Source of the DNA: Oceanobacillus sojae
GTDB lineage: Bacteria > Bacillota > Bacilli > Bacillales > Amphibacillaceae
Reading direction: 5' to 3'
Length of the DNA stretch: 64,000 nucleotides
Assembly (NCBI RefSeq): GCF_007991515.1
Contig: NZ_BJYM01000012.1
Span: 113,732-177,731 of the forward strand
Position 1 is the first letter of the stretch; each line of letters starts with the position of its first letter. Shown piece by piece: positions 44,295 through 52,217 of this stretch. The notes beneath the pieces were generated by a model. The model was not told where the DNA came from. It searched no databases and saw only the letters and a list, made by a program, of their open reading frames with translations. The position numbers and the translations under genes are program-made.

Positions 44295-45347
44295 ATGTTT
44301 CAGGATATTGAGTTACATGATTTATTGAAGAGGCAAAAGGAAGGCTCCATTGCATTAGTTGATGTGCGTTCTCCACAGGAATTTGCTGAATTCCATATTC
44401 CGGGAAGCATAAACATTCCTGTCTTTAATAATGAAGAGCGTGCAGAGGTAGGCACCATTTATAAACAAATCAGTCCAGAAGCGGCGAAGGAGAAAGGGCT
44501 AGAGATTTTTTCTGCAAAGCTGCCGCAGTTTATTGCCGAGTTTCAATCACTTGGAAAAGAAAAGGTTGTCTACTGCTGGCGCGGCGGGATGCGGAGTAAA
44601 ACTGCGGCAACAGTAGTCGATTTAATGGGACAGCAGATTTCCAGATTGAATGGCGGTATCCGCTCATACAGAAAATGGGTGGTAAACAAATTAGAGCAGA
44701 AGCAGTTCTCTCCAAAAATGTACGTGCTAAATGGCTATACAGGCTCTGGTAAAACTATTTTGTTACACCGGTTAAAACAACTGGGTTATCCTGTCCTTGA
44801 TTTAGAAGGGTTGGCAAAGCATCGGGGCTCTATATTCGGTCAAATCGGATTGAATCCGAATAATCAAAAAACCTTTGAATCTTTACTGGTTCAGGAAATG
44901 GAACGCTATAATCAAATGCCTTTTATTCTGCTCGAAGGAGAAAGTAAGCGTATTGGCAAGGCAACACTGCCTTTATTTTTACATGAAGAAAAAGAAGCAA
45001 GCATGCAGCTGTTTATCCATTTGCCTTTGGAAAAAAGAATTCAAAATATATTGCGTGAGTACAATCCTGAAGAACATCAAGCGCAAGTAATAGAAGCTTT
45101 TCAAAGAATTCAAAAGCATATTCACACACCTGTAGCTAAACAAATTGCCGATGACATAGAGCAGGGTAATTTCTCGTCCGCTATAGCACTTTTACTGGAA
45201 TATTATTACGATCCAAGATATGAGCACACTCTCCATCATTATCCGGGGGACAAACAAATTCATATCCATGCCAATGATCTTGATGAAGCACTAAATGCGG
45301 TTGTCAGCTTTATCAGGCAGGAAGAACATACAAATATTAAGCTATAA
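44295..45347 (+). CDS. mnmH: tRNA 2-selenouridine synthase MnmH
   Basis: A 350-residue rhodanese-P-loop fusion that converts 2-thiouridine to 2-selenouridine at the tRNA wobble position via a geranyl intermediate. The rhodanese domain (1-125) has ALVDVRSPQEFAEFHIPGSI and the catalytic cysteine C94 in VYCWRGGMRS. The second domain has Walker A GYTGSGKT (147-154) and LDLEGLAKHRGSIFG. The start is placed at ATG 44295 (MFQDIELHDLL) with AGGA upstream; an in-frame TTG at 44277 is an alternative. It follows selD by 5-23 bp. No selA/selB is present in the window. Confidence 0.92.
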   Translation: MFQDIELHDLLKRQKEGSIALVDVRSPQEFAEFHIPGSINIPVFNNEERAEVGTIYKQISPEAAKEKGLEIFSAKLPQFIAEFQSLGKEKVVYCWRGGMRSKTAATVVDLMGQQISRLNGGIRSYRKWVVNKLEQKQFSPKMYVLNGYTGSGKTILLHRLKQLGYPVLDLEGLAKHRGSIFGQIGLNPNNQKTFESLLVQEMERYNQMPFILLEGESKRIGKATLPLFLHEEKEASMQLFIHLPLEKRIQNILREYNPEEHQAQVIEAFQRIQKHIHTPVAKQIADDIEQGNFSSAIALLLEYYYDPRYEHTLHHYPGDKQIHIHANDLDEALNAVVSFIRQEEHTNIKL

Positions 45348-45358
45348 GTGGATATTTT

Positions 45359-45407
45359 ATAAGCTCCCATCCCCTATGATAATCATCAGTCGGATGAGAG
45401 CTTATTT
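45359..45407 (+). terminator. Terminator of selD-mnmH
   Basis: ATAAGCTC(C)CATCC and GGATG(A)GAGCTTAT form a 13-bp stem with one mismatch, followed by TTTC. Confidence 0.7.
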
Positions 45408-45431
45408 CATGTATTGAATTAAATCCACAGC

Positions 45432-45935
45432 TTAATTCGTGAACGTTGTTGCTGAAGCCGCCCCTTTCTCGTCAGCCTTCACACAATCAATAGCGACAAC
45501 AAGTGCAATAATGGTGGTTTCCATCTCTTCATTCACTACCTGCACCTTGTAGCTGTCTCCCCAGGTAAACCACTCCTTACTTACTTCTCCGACGAGTTCG
45601 CCATGCTGATACACCTGAAAGCGCATATCCCACCAGTTACCACGTACCTCAATACCTGCCGCATCAATTGAATAGCGTGCTTTAAAGAAGGAAATTCCCT
45701 TCTTAATCGCTAACACTTCCTGCCCATTTACCTCCACAAAAAACTTCGGCAAAAAGCTGAATGTTTTTTTCGTTATGTGTGCTACTTCCTCCTCTCTTGC
45801 GTCCTTAATAGAGAACGTCTTTGGAATTCGCATAAAGCTGCCTGCCACAAAGTAGACATCTTTTTCCTGTTGATCCTTCACTGTAAACTTTTCATTGAAG
45901 CTGAATACCTTTTGCTTTATATATAATTGTTTCAT
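45432..45935 (-). CDS. LURP-one-related (LOR/YxjI-like) protein
   Basis: A 167-residue protein of the tubby-like LOR family (YxjI in Bacillus): MKQLYIKQKVFSFNEKFTVKD, VYFVAGSFMRIPKTFSIKDA, EEVAHITKKTFSFLPKFFVEV, IEVRGNWWDMRFQVYQHGEL, VGEVSKEWFTWGDSYKVQV. The fold is a beta-barrel around a central hydrophobic helix, related to phospholipid scramblases; the bacterial role is unknown. Start ATG at 45935 follows AAGGAGG. Convergent with mnmH and sharing the intervening terminator. Confidence 0.82.
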   Translation of the reverse strand: MKQLYIKQKVFSFNEKFTVKDQQEKDVYFVAGSFMRIPKTFSIKDAREEEVAHITKKTFSFLPKFFVEVNGQEVLAIKKGISFFKARYSIDAAGIEVRGNWWDMRFQVYQHGELVGEVSKEWFTWGDSYKVQVVNEEMETTIIALVVAIDCVKADEKGAASATTFTN

Positions 45936-46236
45936 GATTTACCTCCTTTGATATACTGCTTTTATTTAAATCTAAATACGTTTGTCTTACATACAGATTC
46001 AAATGATAAGGTATTATTTAATACTAAAATTCTCCCTATAAGGTTTCACTCTTATAGGGATTTTATCAAATTATACTGTCTGGCTGAAACTTATTACAGC
46101 TTCCAAAGTATTTTCGGCTTTTCAACAAGCCAACTAAAAAAGTAACTTTCTTCCACATCACAAAGTCCAGATTGTGCATAAAAAGTTATTTTCTGAACAA
46201 ATTAGGGATAATCAAAACAACGAGGTGTCCGATGTT

Positions 46237-47850
46237 ATGTCCTATCGTAAATTTCTAAAAAAAATGAAACCTAAAGAGCAAAGGAAAGATTTAGAAAAAG
46301 TTGAACAAAAAAGCATTGGCACTTCGATTACCGAAAATCTGAATATCATCAAACAAAAAACTGGAAATAGTCCAGATATCATTATCCGCATGCTTACTTT
46401 TAGTCATGATCCCGAGGTGTCTACTGCTATTGTTCATGTAGACGGGCTGGTAGACAATCCAACGATTAATGAATTTTTGGTGCAATCCATGGAGGATAGT
46501 GTTCAAGAAAAACTGGAGGAAAAAGATCTTTTCAAGGTTTTTTCCGAAAAAGTTGTTGCCGTCAGCAGCTTGGAAACCCTGAAAGATTGGGATTCCTTAT
46601 TCTTGGCTCTGCTTTCCGGGGACACCGTTATTCTCGCAGATGGAAAAAATGAAGCACTGATTGCAAGTACCCGAGGCGGAGAAAGACGCCTCGTTGAACA
46701 GTCTGATTCTGAAATAACATTACGCGGATCTAAAGAAGGGTTTACCGAATCCATTAACACTAATACTGCACTCGTGCGCCGAATTATTAAAAATCCGAAT
46801 TTATGGGTAGAATCCATGAATCTCGGAAAACAGACGAACACAGACCTTTCCATTATGTATATCAATGGCATAGTCGATACCGACATAGTGAAAGAAGTCC
46901 GCCAACGCTTGGCACGGGTGAATCTCGATGCCATTCTGGATTCAGGTTATATTGAACAGGTAATTGAAGATGAGAGTTCCGGGCTGTTTCCAACAATCAC
47001 TCATACTGAACGGCCTGATGCGGTTGCCGGCAATTTACTGGAAGGCAGGGTGGCTATTTTTGTCAGCGGAACTCCTCATGTGTTAATTGTTCCTGCTGTC
47101 ATGATTCAATTCTTCCAAACGCCGGAAGACTATTACGTGCGCTTCCCGATTAGTACTTTGATTCGGATGCTGCGCGTTTTCATGTTTTTGATTTCTTTGA
47201 TTGGTCCTGCTTTTTACGTGGCAGTTACAACCTTTCATCAGGAAATGATCCCAACAGACCTGCTCGTTATTATTGCTTCACAGACCGAATCCGTACCTTT
47301 TCCAGCGATTGTAGAAGCGCTGATTATGGAAGTCACTTTTGAGATTTTGCGGGAAGCCGGTTTAAGGATGCCGAATAAAATCAGCGCGACCATCTCGATT
47401 GTTGGGGCGCTTGTCATTGGGCAAGGGGTTATTCAGGCCGGGATTGTCTCTCCGGCAATGGTTATTGTCGTTGCAACTACAGCGATTGCCAGTCTGGCCA
47501 CTCCCAATTATGACATCGCTATTTCTGCCCGTCTGCTACGCTTTGCTTTTATGCTAAGCGCAGCGATTGCCGGATTTTACGGTATCATCCTTGGCTTAAT
47601 TATGCTGATTGTCCATCTCGCCAGCTTGCGTTCATTTGGGATTCCTTATCTGACCCCATTGGCACCATTGGAATGGAAAAGCTTAAAGGATACCATTATT
47701 CGCGGTCCAATCTGGTCATTCAATGAAAGACCAGAATCCCTTCATCCCCAAAATCCAGTTCGCCAAGGTAAGAACCAAAAACCTCTGCCGCCTTTAAAAC
47801 GGCGAATGGTCAGAGCGGATACGAAAGAAGGAGATAAAAATGAATCGTAA
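46237..47850 (+). CDS. Spore germinant receptor A subunit (GerA/GerKA family)
   Basis: The A subunit of a nutrient germinant receptor in the spore inner membrane. About 537 residues: a large N-terminal soluble domain (about 1-290: NIIKQKTGNSPDIIIRMLTF, LFLALLSGDTVILADGKNEALIA, GSKEGFTESINTNTALVRRIIKNP), then five to six membrane helices (from FPISTLIRMLRVFMFL to the end) and a basic tail. I use ATG 46237 (MSYRKFLKKMKPKEQ) because GAGGTG lies nine bases upstream; the frame is open to a GTG at 46174 with no good site. It overlaps the next gene by eleven bases. The germinant is unknown. Confidence 0.88.
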   Translation: MSYRKFLKKMKPKEQRKDLEKVEQKSIGTSITENLNIIKQKTGNSPDIIIRMLTFSHDPEVSTAIVHVDGLVDNPTINEFLVQSMEDSVQEKLEEKDLFKVFSEKVVAVSSLETLKDWDSLFLALLSGDTVILADGKNEALIASTRGGERRLVEQSDSEITLRGSKEGFTESINTNTALVRRIIKNPNLWVESMNLGKQTNTDLSIMYINGIVDTDIVKEVRQRLARVNLDAILDSGYIEQVIEDESSGLFPTITHTERPDAVAGNLLEGRVAIFVSGTPHVLIVPAVMIQFFQTPEDYYVRFPISTLIRMLRVFMFLISLIGPAFYVAVTTFHQEMIPTDLLVIIASQTESVPFPAIVEALIMEVTFEILREAGLRMPNKISATISIVGALVIGQGVIQAGIVSPAMVIVVATTAIASLATPNYDIAISARLLRFAFMLSAAIAGFYGIILGLIMLIVHLASLRSFGIPYLTPLAPLEWKSLKDTIIRGPIWSFNERPESLHPQNPVRQGKNQKPLPPLKRRMVRADTKEGDKNES

Positions 47851-49066
47851 ATGGATAATTTCTTTTTTCGTGGCAGTCTGTCTCCCTTTCCTTTCCGGGT
47901 GCTGGAGCAGTATCGAATTAAAAGAATTAGCAATTGTCTCAGCCTATGCGCTTGATAAAAAGGAAGACGGTACGTATGTCGGCACTTTTCAATTAATCAA
48001 TCCAATGAACGTGCCCGGGGCGCTTCAAGGGGGAGCATCCGGGCAAAAGCCAAGCATTGCCACTTATACTGCAACAGGAGGAAATCCGCTGGAAGTAGCT
48101 GATAATGCATCCACAAAGGTTTCAAGAGATCTCTATTTTGCACATACCAGCCTGTTGGTTATCAGTGAAGAGCTTGCCAGGGAAGAGGGACTTTCCTCTA
48201 TTTTAGATGCAATGGAGCGCGGCCTTGAATTTCGGACAACAACAAATATAGTGATCAGCCGGGATATCAAAGCAGGTGATTTCGTTCAGGTTTTAACGGC
48301 TATTGATCAGGTCCCTGCAGAAAAAGCAATTAAGTCTTTAGACTTCACTGAAAAACTGTACGGAGAAAATATAGCTACCAATCTGCAGAAATTCATCAAG
48401 GCTGCTGTTTCAACAGGAAAAGAGCCGCTAGTAAGCGGATTCATTGTATCAGGAGATATCGAGAAAGCAAAAACCATGGAACAGCTTCAATCATCGGAAG
48501 GGGCAGCAACAATTGAAGTAAATGGTATTGGCGTTTTTAAAGAAGGGAAGCTGGTAAACTGGATTGAGGGCGAAAAGAGTGAAGGAACGTTATGGGTATT
48601 AGACCAAATCCAGCAGGCACCTGTAGATATTGATTGGGAGGGACAAAAAGAAGCCATCTCCTATAAAGTCATACGCCAAAAAACAAATGTAGAAGCAAAA
48701 ACAAAAGGCGGTAAGCCAGTAATTTCAGTGAAAATTCGTGCAGAAGGAGATCTTCGCGCGATAGAGGTGCCAGTTAATGTGACCGACCCGCATGTATTGT
48801 TACGGATTGAGAAAGTATTGCAGGAGAAAATTAAGGATGAAGCAGAAGCAACAATCCAGGAAGCACAGAAAACCAAAACCGATATCTTTGGCTTCGGAGA
48901 AAAGCTGCATCAATCTGAACCAGATAATTGGAAGAAACTTGAGCAGGAATGGCAGGATGTTTATTTTCCTGCATTGGATGTCGATGTGACAGTGGAAGCC
49001 TTTATTCGCCGTACAGGGATGAGAAACAACCCGTATCTTTTTGATTTGAACAAGAAAAGCGACTAA
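47840..49066 (+). CDS. Spore germinant receptor C subunit, lipoprotein (Ger(x)C)
   Basis: A 408-residue Ger(x)C lipoprotein (lipobox FLSGC, Cys 21, followed by WSSIELKELAIVSA). The C subunits sit on the outer face of the spore inner membrane and are needed for receptor function. The typical GTFQLINPMNVPG stretch, RDLYFAHTSLLVISEELARE, and the C-terminal EWQDVYFPALDVDVTVEAFIR region are all present. ATG at 47840 follows GGAGATAAAA in the end of the A-subunit gene. It is 18 bp before the permease-like B subunit. Confidence 0.9.
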   Translation: MNRKWIISFFVAVCLPFLSGCWSSIELKELAIVSAYALDKKEDGTYVGTFQLINPMNVPGALQGGASGQKPSIATYTATGGNPLEVADNASTKVSRDLYFAHTSLLVISEELAREEGLSSILDAMERGLEFRTTTNIVISRDIKAGDFVQVLTAIDQVPAEKAIKSLDFTEKLYGENIATNLQKFIKAAVSTGKEPLVSGFIVSGDIEKAKTMEQLQSSEGAATIEVNGIGVFKEGKLVNWIEGEKSEGTLWVLDQIQQAPVDIDWEGQKEAISYKVIRQKTNVEAKTKGGKPVISVKIRAEGDLRAIEVPVNVTDPHVLLRIEKVLQEKIKDEAEATIQEAQKTKTDIFGFGEKLHQSEPDNWKKLEQEWQDVYFPALDVDVTVEAFIRRTGMRNNPYLFDLNKKSD

Positions 49067-49084
49067 AAAGGAGGGAATTCGTGT

Positions 49085-50176
49085 ATGGAAAAGGCAAAAA
49101 TCAGCACAAGTCAATTGTTTATCCTTATGATTTTATTTCAGCTAAGCAATTCGCTGCTGATTCCTCTTGGAATGAAAGCGGGGCGTGACAGCTGGTTAGT
49201 AATTCTGATTGCGGCGGTGGTAAGCATCTTCTTATTTTTTATTTATCGGGCGCTTTACCTGTATTATCCTTCACTCTTGCTGACGGACTATACAGAGAAA
49301 CTGATTGGGAAGTTTTTAGGAAGAATCCTGGCATTCTTATATATTCTCTTCTTTTTATACTGTGCTGCGAGAGTATTGCGGGAATTTGGTGTTATGCTGC
49401 TGTCTTTTGCCTTTCCGGAAACCCCTCTATTCGTTGCGTGCGCTATGATGATCCTTGTGGTTATTTACACTGTGTTTAAAGGCATTGAAGTAGTTGCCAG
49501 AACAGGGGAAATGCTTTTTGTCATCATGATTATGCTTGCATTCTTTCTGTTTCTCCTTATTGCTATCTCAGGTTTGATTGATGTCTCCAATTTAAGACCG
49601 GCCTTTGAAGATTCATCAAAAGTATTAAATACTGTCTTTACAGAAACTCTGTATGTTCCCTTTGGCGAAATCATCGTATTTACAATGATTTTCCCCTATT
49701 TAAATCAAGCAAAAAAAATGGGAAAAACAGGTGTAGCGGCAATCAGTATAACCGGCGCCGCTCTCGCTTTCACCACGGTTTTGAATATAAGTGTTCTCGG
49801 TGTACCTCTTATTGAACGCTCCCTTTTTCCCTTATTAACAACCATTCAGTCTATTCAAGTCGGCGGATTTTTACAACGTCTGGACGTTATCTTTATTCTT
49901 GCTCTGGTAATTGGGGGGTTCTTTAAAGTTACAGTATATACATACTGTGCTGTCATCGGTGCTTCCAGTTTGTTTGATATTAAAAAACCCTCTAAGCTGG
50001 CTTATCCGATGGGGATGACAGTTTTATTTTTATCCATGGTTATTGCGAGTAATTACTCTGAGCATATTGAAGAAGGGTTAAAGATATTTCCGCTCTATGC
50101 ACAGCTCCCTTTTCAAATTATTCTTCCTGTTTTGCTGCTTATCATCGCCTTTATCAAAAACAGAAAAAAAGAATAG
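49085..50176 (+). CDS. Spore germinant receptor B subunit (GerAB/GerB permease)
   Basis: A 363-residue ten-helix protein of the spore germination permease family (APC superfamily), which forms the germinant-binding subunit. Features: ISTSQLFILMILFQLSNSLL at the N-terminus, AGRDSWLVILIAAVVSIFLF, GKFLGRILAFLYILFFLY and VPFGEIIVFTMIFPYLNQAKK. Order A-C-B is one of the usual arrangements. ATG at 49085 follows AAGGAGGGAATTCGTGT. The gene is followed by a small fourth gene of the D-subunit type. Confidence 0.9.
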   Translation: MEKAKISTSQLFILMILFQLSNSLLIPLGMKAGRDSWLVILIAAVVSIFLFFIYRALYLYYPSLLLTDYTEKLIGKFLGRILAFLYILFFLYCAARVLREFGVMLLSFAFPETPLFVACAMMILVVIYTVFKGIEVVARTGEMLFVIMIMLAFFLFLLIAISGLIDVSNLRPAFEDSSKVLNTVFTETLYVPFGEIIVFTMIFPYLNQAKKMGKTGVAAISITGAALAFTTVLNISVLGVPLIERSLFPLLTTIQSIQVGGFLQRLDVIFILALVIGGFFKVTVYTYCAVIGASSLFDIKKPSKLAYPMGMTVLFLSMVIASNYSEHIEEGLKIFPLYAQLPFQIILPVLLLIIAFIKNRKKE

Positions 50177-50229
50177 AGTGCCTATATTAACGGAAAGATA
50201 TTTAAATATTGATTGGAGAGTGTAATAAA

Positions 50230-50457
50230 GTGAAAATCATTGGTATTTGTTTGTTCATGTTCATCATTCTAACTGGCGTTTCCTTAGGGATTGATTATTT
50301 GAATAGATATGAAATGCCCACTTTTAGATCTCTGAATCCTTTATATGTAATGGAAATTCCTGAATTAGCAATCATGTATATGCTTCTTCTCTTCTTATTT
50401 GTTGACCCTTTACTTTCTTTTTTGCAAAAACGGCGAAATCGAAAAAAAGGAGATTAG
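50230..50457 (+). CDS. Small two-helix protein, germinant receptor D-subunit type
   Basis: A 75-residue protein from GTG 50230 (MKIIGICLFMFIILTGVSLG) behind GGAGAG, with two membrane helices (about 3-22 and 42-62) and a basic end (KRRNRKKGD). Position after A, C and B subunits, size and topology match the D subunits described for some Bacillus germinant receptors, which modulate germination rate. The identity is inferred from context and topology since these proteins are poorly conserved. It is 53 bp downstream of the B-subunit gene. Confidence 0.7.
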   Translation: MKIIGICLFMFIILTGVSLGIDYLNRYEMPTFRSLNPLYVMEIPELAIMYMLLLFLFVDPLLSFLQKRRNRKKGD

Positions 50458-50521
50458 AAAATACATTCTCCTGCCTTCGAGATAATATTTTATGATTTGT
50501 CATTTTAATTTTAAAATCCAT

Positions 50522-50570
50522 TTGCAAAGATTTTATAAATTCGTTACAATTTAATTGATAATAGTTATCA
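50522..50570 (+). promoter_or_regulatory. Promoter with Fur-like box before the nitroreductase gene
   Basis: TTGCAA (50522-50527), 17 bp, TACAAT (50545-50550) form a sigma-A promoter. TGATAATAGTTATCA (50556-50570) differs from the Fur 7-1-7 consensus at one position and begins six bases after the -10, over the start site. Confidence 0.72.
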
Positions 50571-50595
50571 ATTAAATTGTATAGGGGTTTATTTT

Positions 50596-51162
50596 ATGAG
50601 TCGAACAGAGCTTGCAAAATTAATTCGCGAACGTCGCGCCATCAAAAAAGGATACAATGATAAGAAAGTAACGAGAGAAACTGTGATGCAATTATTGGAG
50701 GAATCCATCTGGGCTCCCACTCATGGGATGAGGCAGCCATGGCGCTTTGTATTTGTTGATAAAGATCACCTTCCCGGTTTTGCTAAAAAAGTTGCTGCTA
50801 CATATCCTGAAGAAAGACAAGAAAATCGTGAAAATTACTTAAATGAGCCAAATGCCATTCTTGTTGTCATCATGGAGACTTCCGATATACCAAAGCAATG
50901 GGATGAAAACTTTGGTGCTGTCTCCGCCATGATTCAGAATTTTTGGCTATTGGCATGGGAAGAGAAGCTTGGTATCGTTTGGAAAACGAATCCACATATC
51001 TATGATGAGAAAGTAAAAGAGATTCTCCATGTGAAGGACAATGAGAAAATCGCCGCTTTTATTCATATGGGTTATTTTGATGAAACACCTGAGGAGAAAG
51101 AACGTATTCCTTTGGCAGATAAATTTGAAGTATTTGAAGAGGATGTTCAAAAAGTCCAATAA
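50596..51162 (+). CDS. Nitroreductase-family flavoprotein (YfhC-like)
   Basis: A 188-residue FMN-dependent nitroreductase-fold protein: LIRERRAIKKGYNDKKVTRE with the R-R-A/S FMN contact, SIWAPTHGMRQPWRFVFV, and the C-terminal KIAAFIHMGYFDETPEEKER. It resembles YfhC of Bacillus subtilis, a Fur-regulated gene, which fits the Fur-like box upstream here. The natural substrate is unknown; a role in iron reduction or release is conceivable. Its last six codons (VQKVQ and stop) are the left terminal repeat of family A copy 2, so the natural C-terminus may have been replaced or fixed by insertion. Confidence 0.8.
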   Translation: MSRTELAKLIRERRAIKKGYNDKKVTRETVMQLLEESIWAPTHGMRQPWRFVFVDKDHLPGFAKKVAATYPEERQENRENYLNEPNAILVVIMETSDIPKQWDENFGAVSAMIQNFWLLAWEEKLGIVWKTNPHIYDEKVKEILHVKDNEKIAAFIHMGYFDETPEEKERIPLADKFEVFEEDVQKVQ

Positions 51163-51289
51163 AAATGACACGGCGAATTTCTACGTTGACGAGCTTTTTC
51201 CAATACTCACGTATTATAAAGCATACGCTCCGTTTGGAAAAAGCTCGTCGCCTTGAACTTCTTGATCCTATTTATCGGACTTTCTGAAC
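51145..51289 (-). repeat. Family A interspersed repeat, copy 2 (145 bp, inverted)
   Basis: Ends GTTCAAAAAG and CTTTCTGAAC; inner 14-bp stem GACGAGCTTTTTCC/GGAAAAAGCTCGTC (51188-51201 and 51236-51249). Read on the minus strand it aligns along its full 145 bp with copy 1, including the middle CGGAGCGTATGCTTTATAAT. The stem differs from copy 1 (GACGTGC/GCACGTC) by a paired T-A to A-T change, so pairing is kept. The left end overlaps the stop of the nitroreductase gene. Confidence 0.88.
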
Positions 51290-51341
51290 ACACACTTAAA
51301 GATAATAAAATCAGATAATTTTATTTTTTTCTATAAATCTA

Positions 51342-51371
51342 TTGACAAGTGCCCGTCTCTTCGTTTAGTAT
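51342..51371 (+). promoter_or_regulatory. Sigma-A promoter of the trp leader
   Basis: TTGACA (51342-51347), 18 bp, TAGTAT (51366-51371), about 22 bp before the first T-box. The leader from here to trpE is about 840 bases. Confidence 0.72.
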
Positions 51372-51392
51372 TAATTTCAATAATTAAATGAT

Positions 51393-51651
51393 GTGGCGTT
51401 GATGAAGAATAGTAATTACAGGTGAACTCTCAAGAGAGCTGATGGCCGCTGTGAATCAGTGAGTATCCTTGTAATGAATGGACTTCGGAGCTCCAAACCG
51501 AAACATAATCGGAGTAGGCTTTGGCGGAATGGTTTCCCGTTATGGAAACTTAGAAGATAGTAATCTTCTTTTAGAGTGAGCTGCATGTCAGCTAATAAAG
51601 GTGGTACCACGGTCCCTCGTCCTTTTTATATATGGATGAGGGGCCTTTTTG
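51393..51651 (+). promoter_or_regulatory. T-box riboswitch 1, tryptophan-specific
   Basis: Stem I begins GATGAAGAATAGTAATTACA and has the distal motifs AGAGAGCTGATGG and GCTGTGAA. The Specifier is UGG (Trp) at 51479-51481 in GAATGGACTTCGGAG. The conserved T-box AAAGGTGGTACCACGG is at 51597-51612 and is followed by a terminator (CCCTCGTCC/GGATGAGGG plus T-run, to 51651). Uncharged tRNA-Trp should favour the antiterminator. No gene follows directly: a family A repeat and a second T-box come first. Confidence 0.93.
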
Positions 51652-51669
51652 ATTTCAGGAAAAATAAAT

Positions 51670-51868
51670 GTTCAAAAAGTACGATGAAAAAGACCGAGAA
51701 GTTCGAGGAAGCGCCGTTTTGAGTAGCGGAATGTATATTTTTAGATACATGGCGCCACGGAAAAGCAAGCTAACGAGCTTTGATAACTTCTACGTTGCCC
51801 ACACGACGTGGGCGTTCTTAGTAGAAGATTCTTTTCTAGCAGCGTCATTTTTATTGGACTTTTTGAAC
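51670..51868 (+). repeat. Family A interspersed repeat, copy 3 (199 bp)
   Basis: Same terminal inverted repeats as copy 1 (GTTCAAAAAG and CTTTTTGAAC) and the same orientation. Flanking inner blocks are shared (GAGAAGTTCGAGGAAGCGCC near the left; CATTTTTATTGGACTTTTTG at the right). The centre is different and longer, with its own pairings such as GGCGCC and CCCACACGACGTGGG. It sits between the terminator of T-box 1 and stem I of T-box 2. A possible TTGGAC/TATGAT promoter (15-bp spacer) arises at its right edge. Confidence 0.8.
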
Positions 51869-51884
51869 CTCCTATATGATAAGC

Positions 51885-52169
51885 GATGATGAAGAGTAGT
51901 AAATAATCTGCACTGCATAACAGAGAGCTGATAACTGGGTGGAATATCAGTATGCAGGGATTATTGAATGGACTTCAGAGTGTTTTTCTTAAATGGTGCA
52001 TCTGTACCTGAGTAGGAAAAAACGTATTTCCGACGTTATACGGATAGGGTATCTGAATTTTTTCAGTACCTAATAAAGATAGAAAGAGTATTCTTTCTAA
52101 ACAGAGGTGGCACCGCGGCTCCATCGTCCTCTATAAGCACATAGCTGTGTTTATAGAGGGCTTTTTTTA
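51885..52169 (+). promoter_or_regulatory. T-box riboswitch 2, tryptophan-specific
   Basis: A second complete T-box leader: stem I start GATGATGAAGAGTAGTAAAT, distal motif AGAGAGCTGATAAC, Specifier UGG (Trp) at 51969-51971 in GAATGGACTTCAGAG, and T-box ACAGAGGTGGCACCGCGG at 52101-52118. The terminator pairs CCTCTATAAGCACA with its complement (52128-52159), followed by a run of seven T (to about 52168). It directly precedes trpE. With T-box 1 it forms a tandem requiring two antitermination events. Confidence 0.94.
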
Positions 52170-52217
52170 TTTCAAAATATTAATCACAGAATCTTCAAAC
52201 ATAAAGGAGAGATAATC

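Noticed and set aside
46140..46236. Sigma-G or sigma-F promoter before the germination operon
   Set aside because: A GCATA element can be found near 46176, but no convincing matching -10 at correct spacing.
51668..51889. 73-codon frame over family A copy 3
   Set aside because: Lies inside a repeat between two RNA switches with no ribosome site; not coding.
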